Positions 1-6,911 of a stretch of DNA of 25,224 nucleotides are shown here, in pieces. The stretch is from an uncultured Eubacteriales bacterium (GTDB taxonomy: Bacteria > Bacillota > Clostridia > Christensenellales > CAG-314), in the NCBI GenBank assembly GCA_948938605.1, contig CARAIG010000039.1, forward strand, positions 1-25,224, written 5' to 3'. Numbering within the stretch: the first letter of the stretch is position 1; every line of letters begins with the position of its first letter. The notes beneath the pieces were generated by a model. It did not search any database, was not told where the DNA came from, and was given only the letters and a program-made list of their open reading frames with translations. The translations under genes and the position numbers were made by a program.

Positions 1-2057
1 CCGTATTCCACAATGCCGAGCGTAGAGGTATGCGGAGCGGTGCTTTTCAGCGTATAGGTACTGCCGCTTGTATCAAAACCGCCCGTAAGGTTGCCGTATT
101 CGTCCAACGCTATCCACTCGCCGTAGTATTGCCAGCCGTAACAACCGTTACTGCCTGAATTGTACCAATAACTGTTGTTGCCCGTATCGCGGATATTTGC
201 TTGCATAAAGTTGATTTCGATTTTCACTTTGTCGCCCGCTTTCAACCCGTCAATGCGTACAGTCGTTGAATTGCCGCTGTAACCGTCAGAATATGCGTGA
301 TATGCCTCGTTTCTTAAAGTCGTCCAACTGCCGAACTTTGCCGTAAAGGTTGTATTTGCGGTTATCTTGTAAGTAGATAGATTTACAATGTCCGAGCCGT
401 TGACAGTCCAACCCTTGAATAGTTCGTTATCGATAGCGGGCTTGCTTGCATAGCCGCCGTTTTGCACCTCTTGCGTTGAAACCGTCGTATTGCCGTTTTT
501 GAAAGTAACCGTAAACTTATCAACGCGGAATATCGCCGTAAATGTTGTGTTTGCCGTAACGACATAATCTGCTACATTGACCGTGTTCGTTCCGTCAAGC
601 GACCAACCGACAAACACATAATTTGTTTTTGTAGGCGCGACGGGTACTGTGGGCTTGCCGTGCTTTTCAACGATTTGGGCGTTATGCTGTTTGCCGTCCG
701 ACATAAATTTGACATCATATTTATAGGTTATATCTGCCGTAAATACGGTGTCGGCGGTAATGCGGTATTCGTTCACATTTACCATAACTCCGTTGACCTT
801 CCAACCGTTGAATACTTTGTATGCGGTTGTCGTAGCCGTCGGAGCGGTTGCATAGTTGCCGCTCTTTACGGTGTCGGTTTTTAAGGTGCTGTCCTCGTAT
901 TTGAATATGACCGAATACAACTTTGTGAATTTTGCCGTAAAGGTTACATTTTGCGTTACGGTGTAGGTGTTCAGATTTACAACCGAGTTTCCGTCCATAG
1001 TCCAGCCCTCGAACACATAGCCCGATTTCGTAGGCGCGGCGGGTACGGTAATTTTGTTGTCTTTCACTACGATTTGGTTGTTGTAGTTTTCGCCGTCCAC
1101 CGTGAAATTGACTTCGTATTTGTAGGTAACGTCGGCTATAAACTTTGTGTTTTGCGTTATGCGGTAAGTGCTTAAATCTACTGCCGAGCCGTCCACAGTC
1201 CAACCGTTGAAAATAACATACGCGGTAGAGGTAGGCGTTGTAACCGTCAATAAACTGTTTTTGTTTACTACTTGTATGTTGTAAACGCTACCCGCAAACT
1301 CAAATGTCGCAACGACTTGTTCGCCGCTTTCAAGGCTTTGCAAATACTGCTCGTAGTAACTTATTGACTTTTGCAATTCCGCTATCTTGTTATTGAGGGC
1401 ATTGACGACGGAAGAATTGTTTTGCATTTGCAAGGTTAAGTCCGTAATCTGATTATTAAGCCCTACAATTTGCGCGTTCAGTCCCGATATAGTTTGTAAG
1501 TTTAATTCGTTCGTAGCCTGTAATTGAGAGTTGAGCGACTGCAAATTTTCTATTTGACTGTTTAACGCTTTAATCGTCTTTTCGTTTTCGTCTGCCGCCG
1601 CTTGCAAATTGACTACTTGCGCGGCAAGCGTAGAAATCTGTCCGTTGAGTTCGGTTATAGTCTTGTCGTTGTTTTCCTTGACCGCGTTCAATGTGTCTAT
1701 CTGCGTTTCGAGCGCGGTTTTCTGCTCGTTCAGAGTTTCGATTTGCGCCGCATAATCGCGGTTGCCGTTCGTAAGAGTTTGTACCTCGCTATTGAGTTGC
1801 GACATTAAATCGGTTTGCGTGGTTATGGTGTCGCGGTAACTGTTTATTAGTTTGTCGTATTCCTCTTTATCTTTTAGGGCGGTAGAATAGCCGTCCTCAT
1901 AAGATTTTTGTATATCTTCTTGCGTATAAAGTCCGTTGCCCGCCATACCGTCTTTGACTTTCGACCAATTTATAATGCCCCAAGTCAAGAGGAACGCAAA
2001 AACGCCGATTATGAGAATACTGAAAATGATAGTTAATACTTTTTTCGTAGTTGACAT
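1..2057 (-). CDS. Membrane-anchored coiled-coil protein with InlB-like (Listeria-Bacteroides) repeats, 3' end cut by window edge
   Basis: An open frame of 685 codons with no stop before the left edge; it begins with ATG at 2057 behind a strong AAAGGAG. Residues 1-9 are polar/basic, and about 7-30 form one hydrophobic helix (signal anchor or N-terminal membrane anchor). Residues ~45-235 are a long Gln/Asn/Leu-rich coiled coil with heptad-like 'LNxQI' spacing. From ~245 there are five tandem units of about 65 residues, each with a 'F.GWTVDG' core and a 'T.NTTFTAKF' end, the hallmark of the InlB B-repeat/Flg_new family of surface proteins. After the fifth unit a non-repetitive Gly/Ser/Tyr-rich domain begins. 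It is last in the sigma-led operon; its start follows the preceding stop by 10 bases. Probable role: an elongated extracytoplasmic stalk with adhesive or structural repeats. The partner is unknown and the true C-terminus (sortase or other anchor) is not visible. Confidence 0.88.
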   Translation of the reverse strand, partial: MSTTKKVLTIIFSILIIGVFAFLLTWGIINWSKVKDGMAGNGLYTQEDIQKSYEDGYSTALKDKEEYDKLINSYRDTITTQTDLMSQLNSEVQTLTNGNRDYAAQIETLNEQKTALETQIDTLNAVKENNDKTITELNGQISTLAAQVVNLQAAADENEKTIKALNSQIENLQSLNSQLQATNELNLQTISGLNAQIVGLNNQITDLTLQMQNNSSVVNALNNKIAELQKSISYYEQYLQSLESGEQVVATFEFAGSVYNIQVVNKNSLLTVTTPTSTAYVIFNGWTVDGSAVDLSTYRITQNTKFIADVTYKYEVNFTVDGENYNNQIVVKDNKITVPAAPTKSGYVFEGWTMDGNSVVNLNTYTVTQNVTFTAKFTKLYSVIFKYEDSTLKTDTVKSGNYATAPTATTTAYKVFNGWKVNGVMVNVNEYRITADTVFTADITYKYDVKFMSDGKQHNAQIVEKHGKPTVPVAPTKTNYVFVGWSLDGTNTVNVADYVVTANTTFTAIFRVDKFTVTFKNGNTTVSTQEVQNGGYASKPAIDNELFKGWTVNGSDIVNLSTYKITANTTFTAKFGSWTTLRNEAYHAYSDGYSGNSTTVRIDGLKAGDKVKIEINFMQANIRDTGNNSYWYNSGSNGCYGWQYYGEWIALDEYGNLTGGFDTSGSTYTLKSTAPHTSTLGIVEY

Positions 2058-2067
2058 ATTCGCTCCT

Positions 2068-2595
2068 TTATAAAATTTCCATAATGCGCAGACGGATGCC
2101 ATTGTCTGCAAAATATTGTTCAAGAAAACTTGCGTTTTCCTTGCCCGTAGTCGCAAGCGTTAAAGTCGTTTTATTGCTCAAAAACTTGACCGATATTTTC
2201 ATAACCGCGCTATTGATTATGTTGCCGCTCGTATCGTAAAAGTCCATATCTACCGTTGCAAAAACAGAGCCGGCGTTTATTTCCGTATTCAGCAGAACAT
2301 AGTCGTTGAGTATAACTTGATAGGTCTTTTTCGCACCGTCAAAATTCTCGACTTTGAGCAAATCTTTTTCAAATGAGTATGTGTCGGTATCGTCGTACAA
2401 ATCGTGGTAGAATACCGCGCTCGTACTCGAATAATTAAAACTTTCTTGCGTGAATCGGTTGCTAATGTCGATAGAGCCGTTTATATAACTTTCCGCTTTG
2501 ATTTCCTTATACAACCGAATCCCGCAGAATACCGCAACCACGATTATGACGAACGACAGCAGATAGAGAATAAGCATTGTTATGACTTTTTTCAT
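2068..2595 (-). CDS. Single-pass membrane-anchored protein, family not recognised
   Basis: 175 aa. Residues ~4-26 form one strongly hydrophobic segment preceded by a Met-Lys-Lys start, so the rest (27-175) should lie outside the membrane, anchored at the N-terminus. The outer part is polar and looks beta-rich, with no cysteines or recognisable catalytic motif. The start ATG (2595-2593) overlaps the stop of the upstream gene in an ATGA arrangement and has GAGGTGG before it, so translation is probably coupled. The layout (short cytoplasmic tip, one TM, extracytoplasmic domain) matches its upstream neighbour and the InlB-repeat protein downstream, suggesting the three work together at the cell surface. 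No function can be assigned from sequence. Confidence 0.8.
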   Translation of the reverse strand: MKKVITMLILYLLSFVIIVVAVFCGIRLYKEIKAESYINGSIDISNRFTQESFNYSSTSAVFYHDLYDDTDTYSFEKDLLKVENFDGAKKTYQVILNDYVLLNTEINAGSVFATVDMDFYDTSGNIINSAVMKISVKFLSNKTTLTLATTGKENASFLEQYFADNGIRLRIMEIL

Positions 2596-3908
2596 ATAAC
2601 CACCTCGCTATACTCGTTATTGACCGCACCTTGCAAGCCGTCCAATACAATGCCGCCGCTATGCTTTAATGTTTTTAACTGCGTATCGTTCAACGATTTT
2701 TCCAAGAGGTAAAAGGTTACGGGCGAATTGCTTTTTATAGTCAGCGTGTCGATTTCCAACCCGTCGAAAGCGTTATAATCAAGCCCGACAACTTTTATTT
2801 TCTTTGCCGCCAAATACTCGGAATTTAAGTCGAGCATTATATTGACTTTCGCGCGGGGCATATCTGCGAACAGTTTTTTGCCGACCATAGACAGCGAAAG
2901 AAAATATCCGTCGTAAACCTCGCTATACCTATACGCGAACATTTCCGCGCCGTTCAATTTGCTTGTGTCGTTCAGCGTGTAAGTCATACGCTCTTGCCAA
3001 TAGGTAGTGTCAATTTGTTCGTCCGATATATCGTATTTCGGGTTACAGTCTATACACTTAAACATTGACTGCGTACTGTTTCGCGCGCCGTTTTCGTCAT
3101 AGTGGAATTTCAGCACCGAATACGATTTTATAATGTCGGTTACGTCGTCCGTCTTGTATTTGCCGCTGTCGCTGTCGAACGCCCGAATTGTAAAATACTC
3201 GCTTAAATCTACCGTGATATAATAATCGCCGTAGCCCGCACTGTTCGAGCGTATCGCTTGCATACAGTCGGCAAACACATTGAGATAGTTGTAGTAAATA
3301 ATGTGTTTTGTCGGCTTGTTCCATATCCACAGCGTGTACCATTGCCGTGAATAGGTCGTCCAATCGTAAGTTTTATCTAACTGTATCTGATAGGGCTTGC
3401 CGTCAATGCTTATGACAAACGCCGTTTCGCGGTTTAGTTGCGTGCGCAATTTACCGCCGTCCCAATTTATGCCGTTTGTAGTGTCGTAATAGGTAAAGTT
3501 CTGCGGCTCGTCGCGGTTTGCTTGTTCCTCTGTGGTTTCCACAAGCCGCAAGTCCTCTTGTTTCAAATCGCCTAAAAATTGCATACCCGTAGAGCGGTAG
3601 CCCGTTGACATTAACTGATAGTCGGTAAAATAGTTGAGTTTCATTTCTTGCAACGCTATGCCGTTATTTTTCGCGTTACTGTAAAAATTCGCCTCGATAA
3701 AATACCGTTCCTCGAACTCGTCTTTTTCCTCGTCCGTCAAGTCGTCCGCTTTTTTAATATCAAGCCCGATTTGATTATCTATATAGTTCGTTCCCGTCGT
3801 TATATCTTTTACAAAATAGTGGTAGTAAACGAACGCGATAATTACGCAAACGGCAATTACGGTTATGAACGCCAAACAGCAGTTTGCAAGCGTTTTTATG
3901 AGTTTCAT
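2592..3908 (-). CDS. Membrane-anchored extracytoplasmic protein, family not recognised
   Basis: 438 aa. Residues ~10-33 form one TM segment, followed by a ~400-residue extracytoplasmic domain rich in Tyr, Asp and Asn. A CIDC pair near residue 287 could form a disulfide or bind metal, but a single pair is weak evidence. No domain is recognised. The start at 3908 overlaps the upstream stop by four bases (ATGA), and an AGGAGG-type SD lies in the end of the upstream gene. Its 3' end overlaps the next start the same way, so 3905-2068 reads as one coupled transcript. Possible roles include part of a surface appendage or an element-encoded envelope complex; these are guesses from context only. Confidence 0.82.
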   Translation of the reverse strand: MKLIKTLANCCLAFITVIAVCVIIAFVYYHYFVKDITTGTNYIDNQIGLDIKKADDLTDEEKDEFEERYFIEANFYSNAKNNGIALQEMKLNYFTDYQLMSTGYRSTGMQFLGDLKQEDLRLVETTEEQANRDEPQNFTYYDTTNGINWDGGKLRTQLNRETAFVISIDGKPYQIQLDKTYDWTTYSRQWYTLWIWNKPTKHIIYYNYLNVFADCMQAIRSNSAGYGDYYITVDLSEYFTIRAFDSDSGKYKTDDVTDIIKSYSVLKFHYDENGARNSTQSMFKCIDCNPKYDISDEQIDTTYWQERMTYTLNDTSKLNGAEMFAYRYSEVYDGYFLSLSMVGKKLFADMPRAKVNIMLDLNSEYLAAKKIKVVGLDYNAFDGLEIDTLTIKSNSPVTFYLLEKSLNDTQLKTLKHSGGIVLDGLQGAVNNEYSEVVI

Positions 3909-4135
3909 AGTTCCTCCTTGTTAGATTTTTCTTTGAGGCTTGAAAAGTAATCGCTTAATTGCTTTTCATACTGTTTAATCATTATTTCGCTTATGCGGCT
4001 TATCATTTGTGTTTGCGTTTCCGTCATACCGTCCTTGTTAAGTTCCGCAACCTTGATATATAGCGGCACATTGAGCATTAAAGAGCCGTCTTTTTTCCGC
4101 AGTCCGATATACGCAACCTTTTGAAAGCCGTCCAT
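3905..4135 (-). CDS. Small cytoplasmic protein of unknown function
   Basis: 76 aa, no signal peptide or TM. The first ~30 residues look like a beta-hairpin ('YIGLRKKDGSLMLNVPLYIKV'-type strands, Lys/Gly turn) and the remainder is a charged amphipathic helix. It starts three bases after the preceding gene, whose end supplies a GGGGGCT SD, and overlaps the following gene by an ATGA. Such small proteins are common in element operons and often act as adaptors or regulators. No family can be named; the tight coupling on both sides is the main evidence that it is real. Confidence 0.7.
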   Translation of the reverse strand: MDGFQKVAYIGLRKKDGSLMLNVPLYIKVAELNKDGMTETQTQMISRISEIMIKQYEKQLSDYFSSLKEKSNKEEL

Positions 4136-4138
4136 AAG

Positions 4139-4369
4139 TCAGCCCCCGAACGGGTTAATCTTGCCGATTGCCGCCCAATCAATCATTTTCACAGCCTCGT
4201 CAACGCCGAAGTAGTAAATAAACCGCCGCGCCGTCGCCTCGTTCACAGCCTCGCCGCATAGCAATTTTTTAATTTCCTTTTCGTCAACTAACATTTCCCG
4301 CGCCAATATCGCCGCCGTGATTTTGTACTTGTCTAAAAAGGCTTGCAATAGTTCTTTCTTGATTTTCAT
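4139..4369 (-). CDS. Small HTH-like putative DNA-binding protein
   Basis: 76 aa. Residues ~8-55 form several short helices in an Xre/lambda-repressor-like order ('FLDKYKITAAILAREMLVDEKEIKKLL' followed by 'ATARRFIYYFG'), consistent with a compact helix-turn-helix that selects DNA. The C-terminal tail is short and has no effector domain. The start has a GGGAGCG SD. The gene lies between the sigma-like gene upstream and membrane-protein genes downstream, so it may be a co-regulator of the same operon. The HTH assignment rests on helix pattern rather than an exact signature, so it is moderate. A non-DNA-binding adaptor is possible. Confidence 0.65.
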   Translation of the reverse strand: MKIKKELLQAFLDKYKITAAILAREMLVDEKEIKKLLCGEAVNEATARRFIYYFGVDEAVKMIDWAAIGKINPFGG

Positions 4370-4414
4370 ACTTTCACGCTCCCGTTTTGTAGTAGGCTTG
4401 TTTTTTTGCCTCTA

Positions 4415-4445
4415 CTTATAGGAAGAAAAGCGGGGTAACTATAAG
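4415..4445. promoter_or_regulatory. Inverted repeat CTTATAG/CTATAAG at the end of the sigma-like gene
   Basis: CTTATAG (4415-4421) and CTATAAG (4439-4445) form a 7-bp inverted repeat with a 17-base spacer, covering the stop codon of the sigma-like gene. The same arms recur around a 7-base loop at 6876-6898, just before the small recombinase gene. This could be a shared operator or an mRNA hairpin; its function is not shown by sequence. Confidence 0.35.
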
Positions 4446-4846
4446 GTTTTTTGCAAAAGTTTTTTTAATTTTTTTATCGCAGTTGCCAAGCGTTGCGTTA
4501 TTGCGGGTTGCGTTACATTTTCCGATTTTGCTATTTCCGTAAGGGTTTTGCCCTCGACAAATACGGCGTATATCAATTTTCGTTGCTTGTCTGATAGAGC
4601 GGCAACGGCTTTTTCGATATGCTCCGTATTTTCGTTTTGTATGTATTTGGCAAGCGGATTCGCGGCGGTGTCTATAAAGTCAATGCCTTGTGCCGTTAAA
4701 TTCTCTAATGAGGTTTGCCGCCGCGATTCCCGCCAATATAGCCGCCGTTCCGCTTGTGTTATTTCGAGGTGTACGGAATATATTTCGTCCGTAACCTCGA
4801 TTTCGCTTGTAGTGCCGTCTAAAAATGTGTACTTGATTTTTTGCAT
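4439..4846 (-). CDS. Sigma-70 region 4-type transcription factor (element-encoded)
   Basis: 135 aa. Residues ~76-132 match sigma-70 region 4: 'LSDKQRKLIYAVFVEGKTL' leads into a recognition helix-turn-helix ('TEIAKSENVTQPAITQRLATAIKKLKKLL'). The N-terminal ~60 residues are not canonical region 2, so this is a short region-4-only sigma-like protein of the type found in Firmicutes conjugative elements and prophages, not a full housekeeping or ECF factor. It is the first gene of the minus-strand operon leading to the membrane-protein genes. The SD GGGAGGAC, just before the ATG, lies in a long inverted repeat (4852-4909), so translation may be controlled. Likely role: activation or modulation of element promoters. 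Confidence 0.82.
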   Translation of the reverse strand: MQKIKYTFLDGTTSEIEVTDEIYSVHLEITQAERRLYWRESRRQTSLENLTAQGIDFIDTAANPLAKYIQNENTEHIEKAVAALSDKQRKLIYAVFVEGKTLTEIAKSENVTQPAITQRLATAIKKLKKLLQKTL

Positions 4847-4851
4847 AAAAA

Positions 4852-4909
4852 TAGTCCTCCCGTTTTGAATTTTGAAAAGCGATTTTCCAAAATTCGCGCA
4901 GGAGGACTA
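4852..4909 (-). promoter_or_regulatory. Leader hairpin sequestering the SD of the sigma-like gene
   Basis: TAGTCCTCC (4852-4860) and GGAGGACTA (4901-4909) are exact complements. Inside them GAATTTTG (4867-4874) pairs with CAAAATTC (4888-4895), and AAAA (4875-4878) pairs with TTTT (4883-4886), leaving a four-base loop. On the minus-strand transcript the outer arm nearest the gene is its SD (GGAGGACTA, ending six bases before the ATG), so the fold would hide the ribosome binding site. Confidence 0.6.
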
Positions 4910-4944
4910 CGGCTTTTTATATTGCGACTTTTTTCGCAAGACAT

Positions 4945-4977
4945 AAAAAAAGCGTTCACACTTGTTTGCGTGAACGC
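4945..4977 (-). terminator. Intrinsic terminator, minus strand
   Basis: GCGTTCAC (4952-4959) and GTGAACGC (4970-4977) form an 8-bp perfect stem with a 10-base loop. Read on the minus strand it is followed by seven T (4951-4945). It lies downstream of the 5117-5593 gene and upstream of the sigma-like gene, separating the two minus-strand units. Confidence 0.75.
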
Positions 4978-5034
4978 CGGTCTATTATTTGCTTTTTTTT
5001 ATTGTATGTAACATTTTTCCGCACCTATAAAATT

Positions 5035-5070
5035 AAAACCCGCTTTCGACTGTTCCCGAAAGCGAGTTTT
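5035..5070. terminator. Probable bidirectional intrinsic terminator
   Basis: CGCTTTCG (5041-5048) and CGAAAGCG (5057-5064) form an 8-bp stem with an 8-base loop, extended by AAAAC/GTTTT after one mismatch. T-rich tracts follow on both strands. It lies just after the stop of the 5117-5593 minus-strand gene and forms a tandem pair with the terminator at 4945-4977. Confidence 0.7.
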
Positions 5071-5116
5071 CTTTTGTACGGCTTTATTTGTTTTTTCAGA
5101 TAGTGCTTTTATAATA

Positions 5117-5593
5117 TTAGATAATAATTGCTATGATTGCGAACAACGCCGCAGCCACCATAAAACCGAGTGCAAACATTTTATGGAAACGGCTTTCTTT
5201 TGCGCGTTGTTTTATGCTTTTGGTATCTTGCTGAATTTGCACTAATGAAAGCGTAGGCGCGGCGTTTGTTTTTTCCTCTTTGCGCAACGTGCGTTTATTC
5301 TTTTTAGACAAACTCAAATCATAAATTGAAAACACATAAGATATAATCGCGGCAAGTATGCTGATTGCAAGCATAACCCAATCTAAACAACTTTTATCCC
5401 CGATAGGCTTGCAAGAACAACCGAAAATCGCCGCCACAACCGCAACCACAAAATTGATTGTCATTGCCATAATGCCAAACCAAAATAGCCCGTTATGTTC
5501 CGTTGCGCTTTTAGCGGCTTCGTTTTCCGCTATGGCTCTGATAATTGCCGTTTGCCGTCCGTCTAATTTTTCGGTTTCGTCAAATTCGCTCAT
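5117..5593 (-). CDS. Small integral membrane protein with three TM segments, unknown function
   Basis: 158 aa. Three hydrophobic segments at ~35-58, ~70-92 and ~138-158; the last reaches the C-terminus. A basic, polar cytoplasmic-type loop (~95-137) lies between TM2 and TM3. The N-terminal 30 residues are acidic and soluble. A CSCKP motif follows TM1. No enzyme or transporter signature is seen. Its ATG (5593) overlaps the stop of the upstream lipoprotein gene by four bases (ATGA), so the two are coupled, and two terminators follow it. Since the upstream lipoprotein is frameshifted, translation of this gene may now depend on internal initiation. Confidence 0.75.
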   Translation of the reverse strand: MSEFDETEKLDGRQTAIIRAIAENEAAKSATEHNGLFWFGIMAMTINFVVAVVAAIFGCSCKPIGDKSCLDWVMLAISILAAIISYVFSIYDLSLSKKNKRTLRKEEKTNAAPTLSLVQIQQDTKSIKQRAKESRFHKMFALGFMVAAALFAIIAIII

Positions 5594-6703
5594 AACTTTT
5601 CACCCGTGATAGATACGGTTTTTCCGCCATCAGTTTTATAATTATTTTCATTTGCAAGTTTTGCTATTAAATCCTCGTCATTATTTGAATATTTAATTTT
5701 AACGAATTGTTCTTTGATAACATTGTCTGTTATTTCAATTACAGTAAATGTTGAAACATCTCCCATTTCAGCATCTAATGTGTTTCTTCCATTATCAATA
5801 ATGTATCTTGTTGCGCCTGTTTTTGCGCCGAATAAGGTGTTGCAAATTGCGTTTGTGATTTCCGTGCGTTGTTCTTGAATTGACGCATCTATATTTTTCA
5901 TATATAAACTTGTACAAGTAGGTACACCTATATTTTTATCTTTTATGTTTTGCGGCATTAAAGGAGTAGCAAATTCAACTTTACAAAGATTGATATAATG
6001 CGATTTTTGACCTCTCATATAAGTAAACACTAAATTCGCAGTTGATATATCACTGTCTTTACTAACATACCAAGTCGCATTTGTAACATTATTTTCGTTA
6101 ATATCCCAACCATAATCAGCGTAAATATTTTGTGCGGCTTTTAAGGTAAGTTCCTCATTAAACAAATTCAAAATTTGCTCGTTAGAAATATCGTCCCAAG
6201 TAAGCAGTTTTTCGTAGTTGCAGACGGTGCATTTATTACCGTTAAAATCGTGCGCGGCTTTATCTTTCGTTTCGTTTGTATGTTCGCAAGTGGCGGCGTG
6301 CCAATGGTGCGTGCCGTCCGTCGTCCAAGTCGTTGCAAATGTGTGTTCGTGTGGTTTGGTAAAATTGCAGACAATGCAAGTTTCGCCGCCGTCAAAATTG
6401 TGCGCCGCTTTGTCTTTTATTTGGTCGGTGTGTTCGCAAGTAGCGGCATACCAATGGTGCGTGCCGTCCGTCGTCCAAGTGGTTGCAAATGTATGCTCGT
6501 GCGGCTTTGTCCTTTATTTGGTCGGTATGTTCGCAAGTAGCGGCATACCAATGGTGTGTACCGTCGTTTGTCCAAACGGTTGCAAATGTGTGTTCGTGTG
6601 CGGGCGGCGTAGTTTGGTTGTTATCGCCGCAAGCGGAAAGAAAGACCGCCAAGCCCATAACGGCGCATAAAATAAGCGGTAAAAATTTGAAAGTTCTTTT
6701 CAT
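5590..6703 (-). pseudogene. Lipoprotein with 50-aa HEHTF repeats, frameshifted by a 53-bp deletion
   Basis: The original gene begins at ATG 6703 (SD GGGGTG): a signal peptide with lipobox L22-S23-A24-C25, a Thr/Pro linker, then three tandem 50-residue units of the type 'HEHTFATTWTTDGTHHW.AATCEHT...KDKAAH.F.G..C.VCN', where His and Cys could bind metal. After the repeats comes a ~195-residue soluble domain of unknown family ending at 5590. Units 2 and 3 are spaced exactly 150 bp apart (6501 and 6351), but unit 1 (from 6598) is only 97 bp from unit 2. The missing 53 bp removes the end of unit 1 and shifts the frame, so a ribosome leaves the right frame near 6507 and ends at 6392. The downstream frame is intact from 6501 on. 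An open frame from a TTG at 6171 is only the C-terminal part of this gene. Confidence 0.8.
6202..6598 (-). repeat. Tandem 150-bp coding repeats (three units, first one truncated)
   Basis: Units begin at 6598, 6501 and 6351 on the minus strand. The last two are nearly identical over long runs; for example the stretch at 6301-6330 recurs at 6451-6480. Each encodes one HEHTF unit of the lipoprotein. The first is 97 bp long instead of 150. Confidence 0.85.
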
Positions 6704-6733
6704 AAAAAACACCCCGAAAAAGTTATTTGATAC

Positions 6734-6759
6734 GCAAAATAAAGTACACATTTTTTTGC
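6734..6759. other. Putative serine-recombinase site L (26-bp palindrome)
   Basis: Two 12-bp half-sites, GCAAAATAAAGT on the top strand and GCAAAAAAATGT on the bottom, flank the 2-bp core AC (6746-6747). The 12+2+12 layout is that of Hin/Gin-type crossover sites. It lies between the broken lipoprotein gene and the small serine recombinase gene. Confidence 0.65.
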
Positions 6760-6770
6760 CTTGCTTTTTC

Positions 6771-6799
6771 TTGCATTTATGGCGCAAATATGATAAAAT
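6771..6799 (+). promoter_or_regulatory. Promoter candidate toward the small recombinase gene
   Basis: TTGCAT (6771-6776), a 17-base spacer and TAAAAT (6794-6799) resemble a housekeeping sigma promoter. It lies wholly between the two 26-bp palindromes. Confidence 0.45.
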
Positions 6800-6817
6800 A
6801 TAAGGGCAAAAAGGCAA
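6790..6817 (-). promoter_or_regulatory. Promoter candidate toward the lipoprotein operon
   Basis: On the minus strand TTGCCT (6817-6812), a 16-base spacer and TATCAT (6795-6790) form a plausible promoter that overlaps the plus-strand candidate. It would drive the lipoprotein/three-TM unit. Confidence 0.35.
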
Positions 6818-6838
6818 AATTAAGCCGTTTTCGCCTAT

Positions 6839-6864
6839 GCAAATTAAAGTGTACTTTTATTTGC
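6839..6864. other. Putative serine-recombinase site R (26-bp palindrome, inverted relative to site L)
   Basis: Half-sites GCAAATTAAAGT (top) and GCAAATAAAAGT (bottom) flank the core GT (6851-6852), the reverse complement of the core in site L. The centre lies 105 bp from that of site L. The whole site matches the reverse complement of site L at 21 of 26 positions. Confidence 0.65.
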
Positions 6865-6875
6865 TTTTTCGGTAT

Positions 6876-6900
6876 CCTTATAGTATCACGCTATAAGGAG
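6876..6900 (+). promoter_or_regulatory. Hairpin overlapping the SD of the small recombinase
   Basis: CCTTATAG (6876-6883) and CTATAAGG (6891-6898) form an 8-bp perfect inverted repeat with a 7-base loop. The SD AAGGAG (6895-6900) begins within the right arm. It could be an operator or an RNA hairpin limiting translation. Confidence 0.5.
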
Positions 6901-6911
6901 TTTTTTATATT

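Noticed and set aside
5590..6171. An independent 193-aa gene beginning at 6171
   Set aside because: Its first codon is TTG with no SD, and the frame is open upstream through the HEHTF repeats to the frameshift near 6507. It is the C-terminal part of the lipoprotein.
6202..6598. CRISPR-like or direct-repeat array
   Set aside because: The period is 150 bp with no unique spacers, and it encodes protein repeats in frame.
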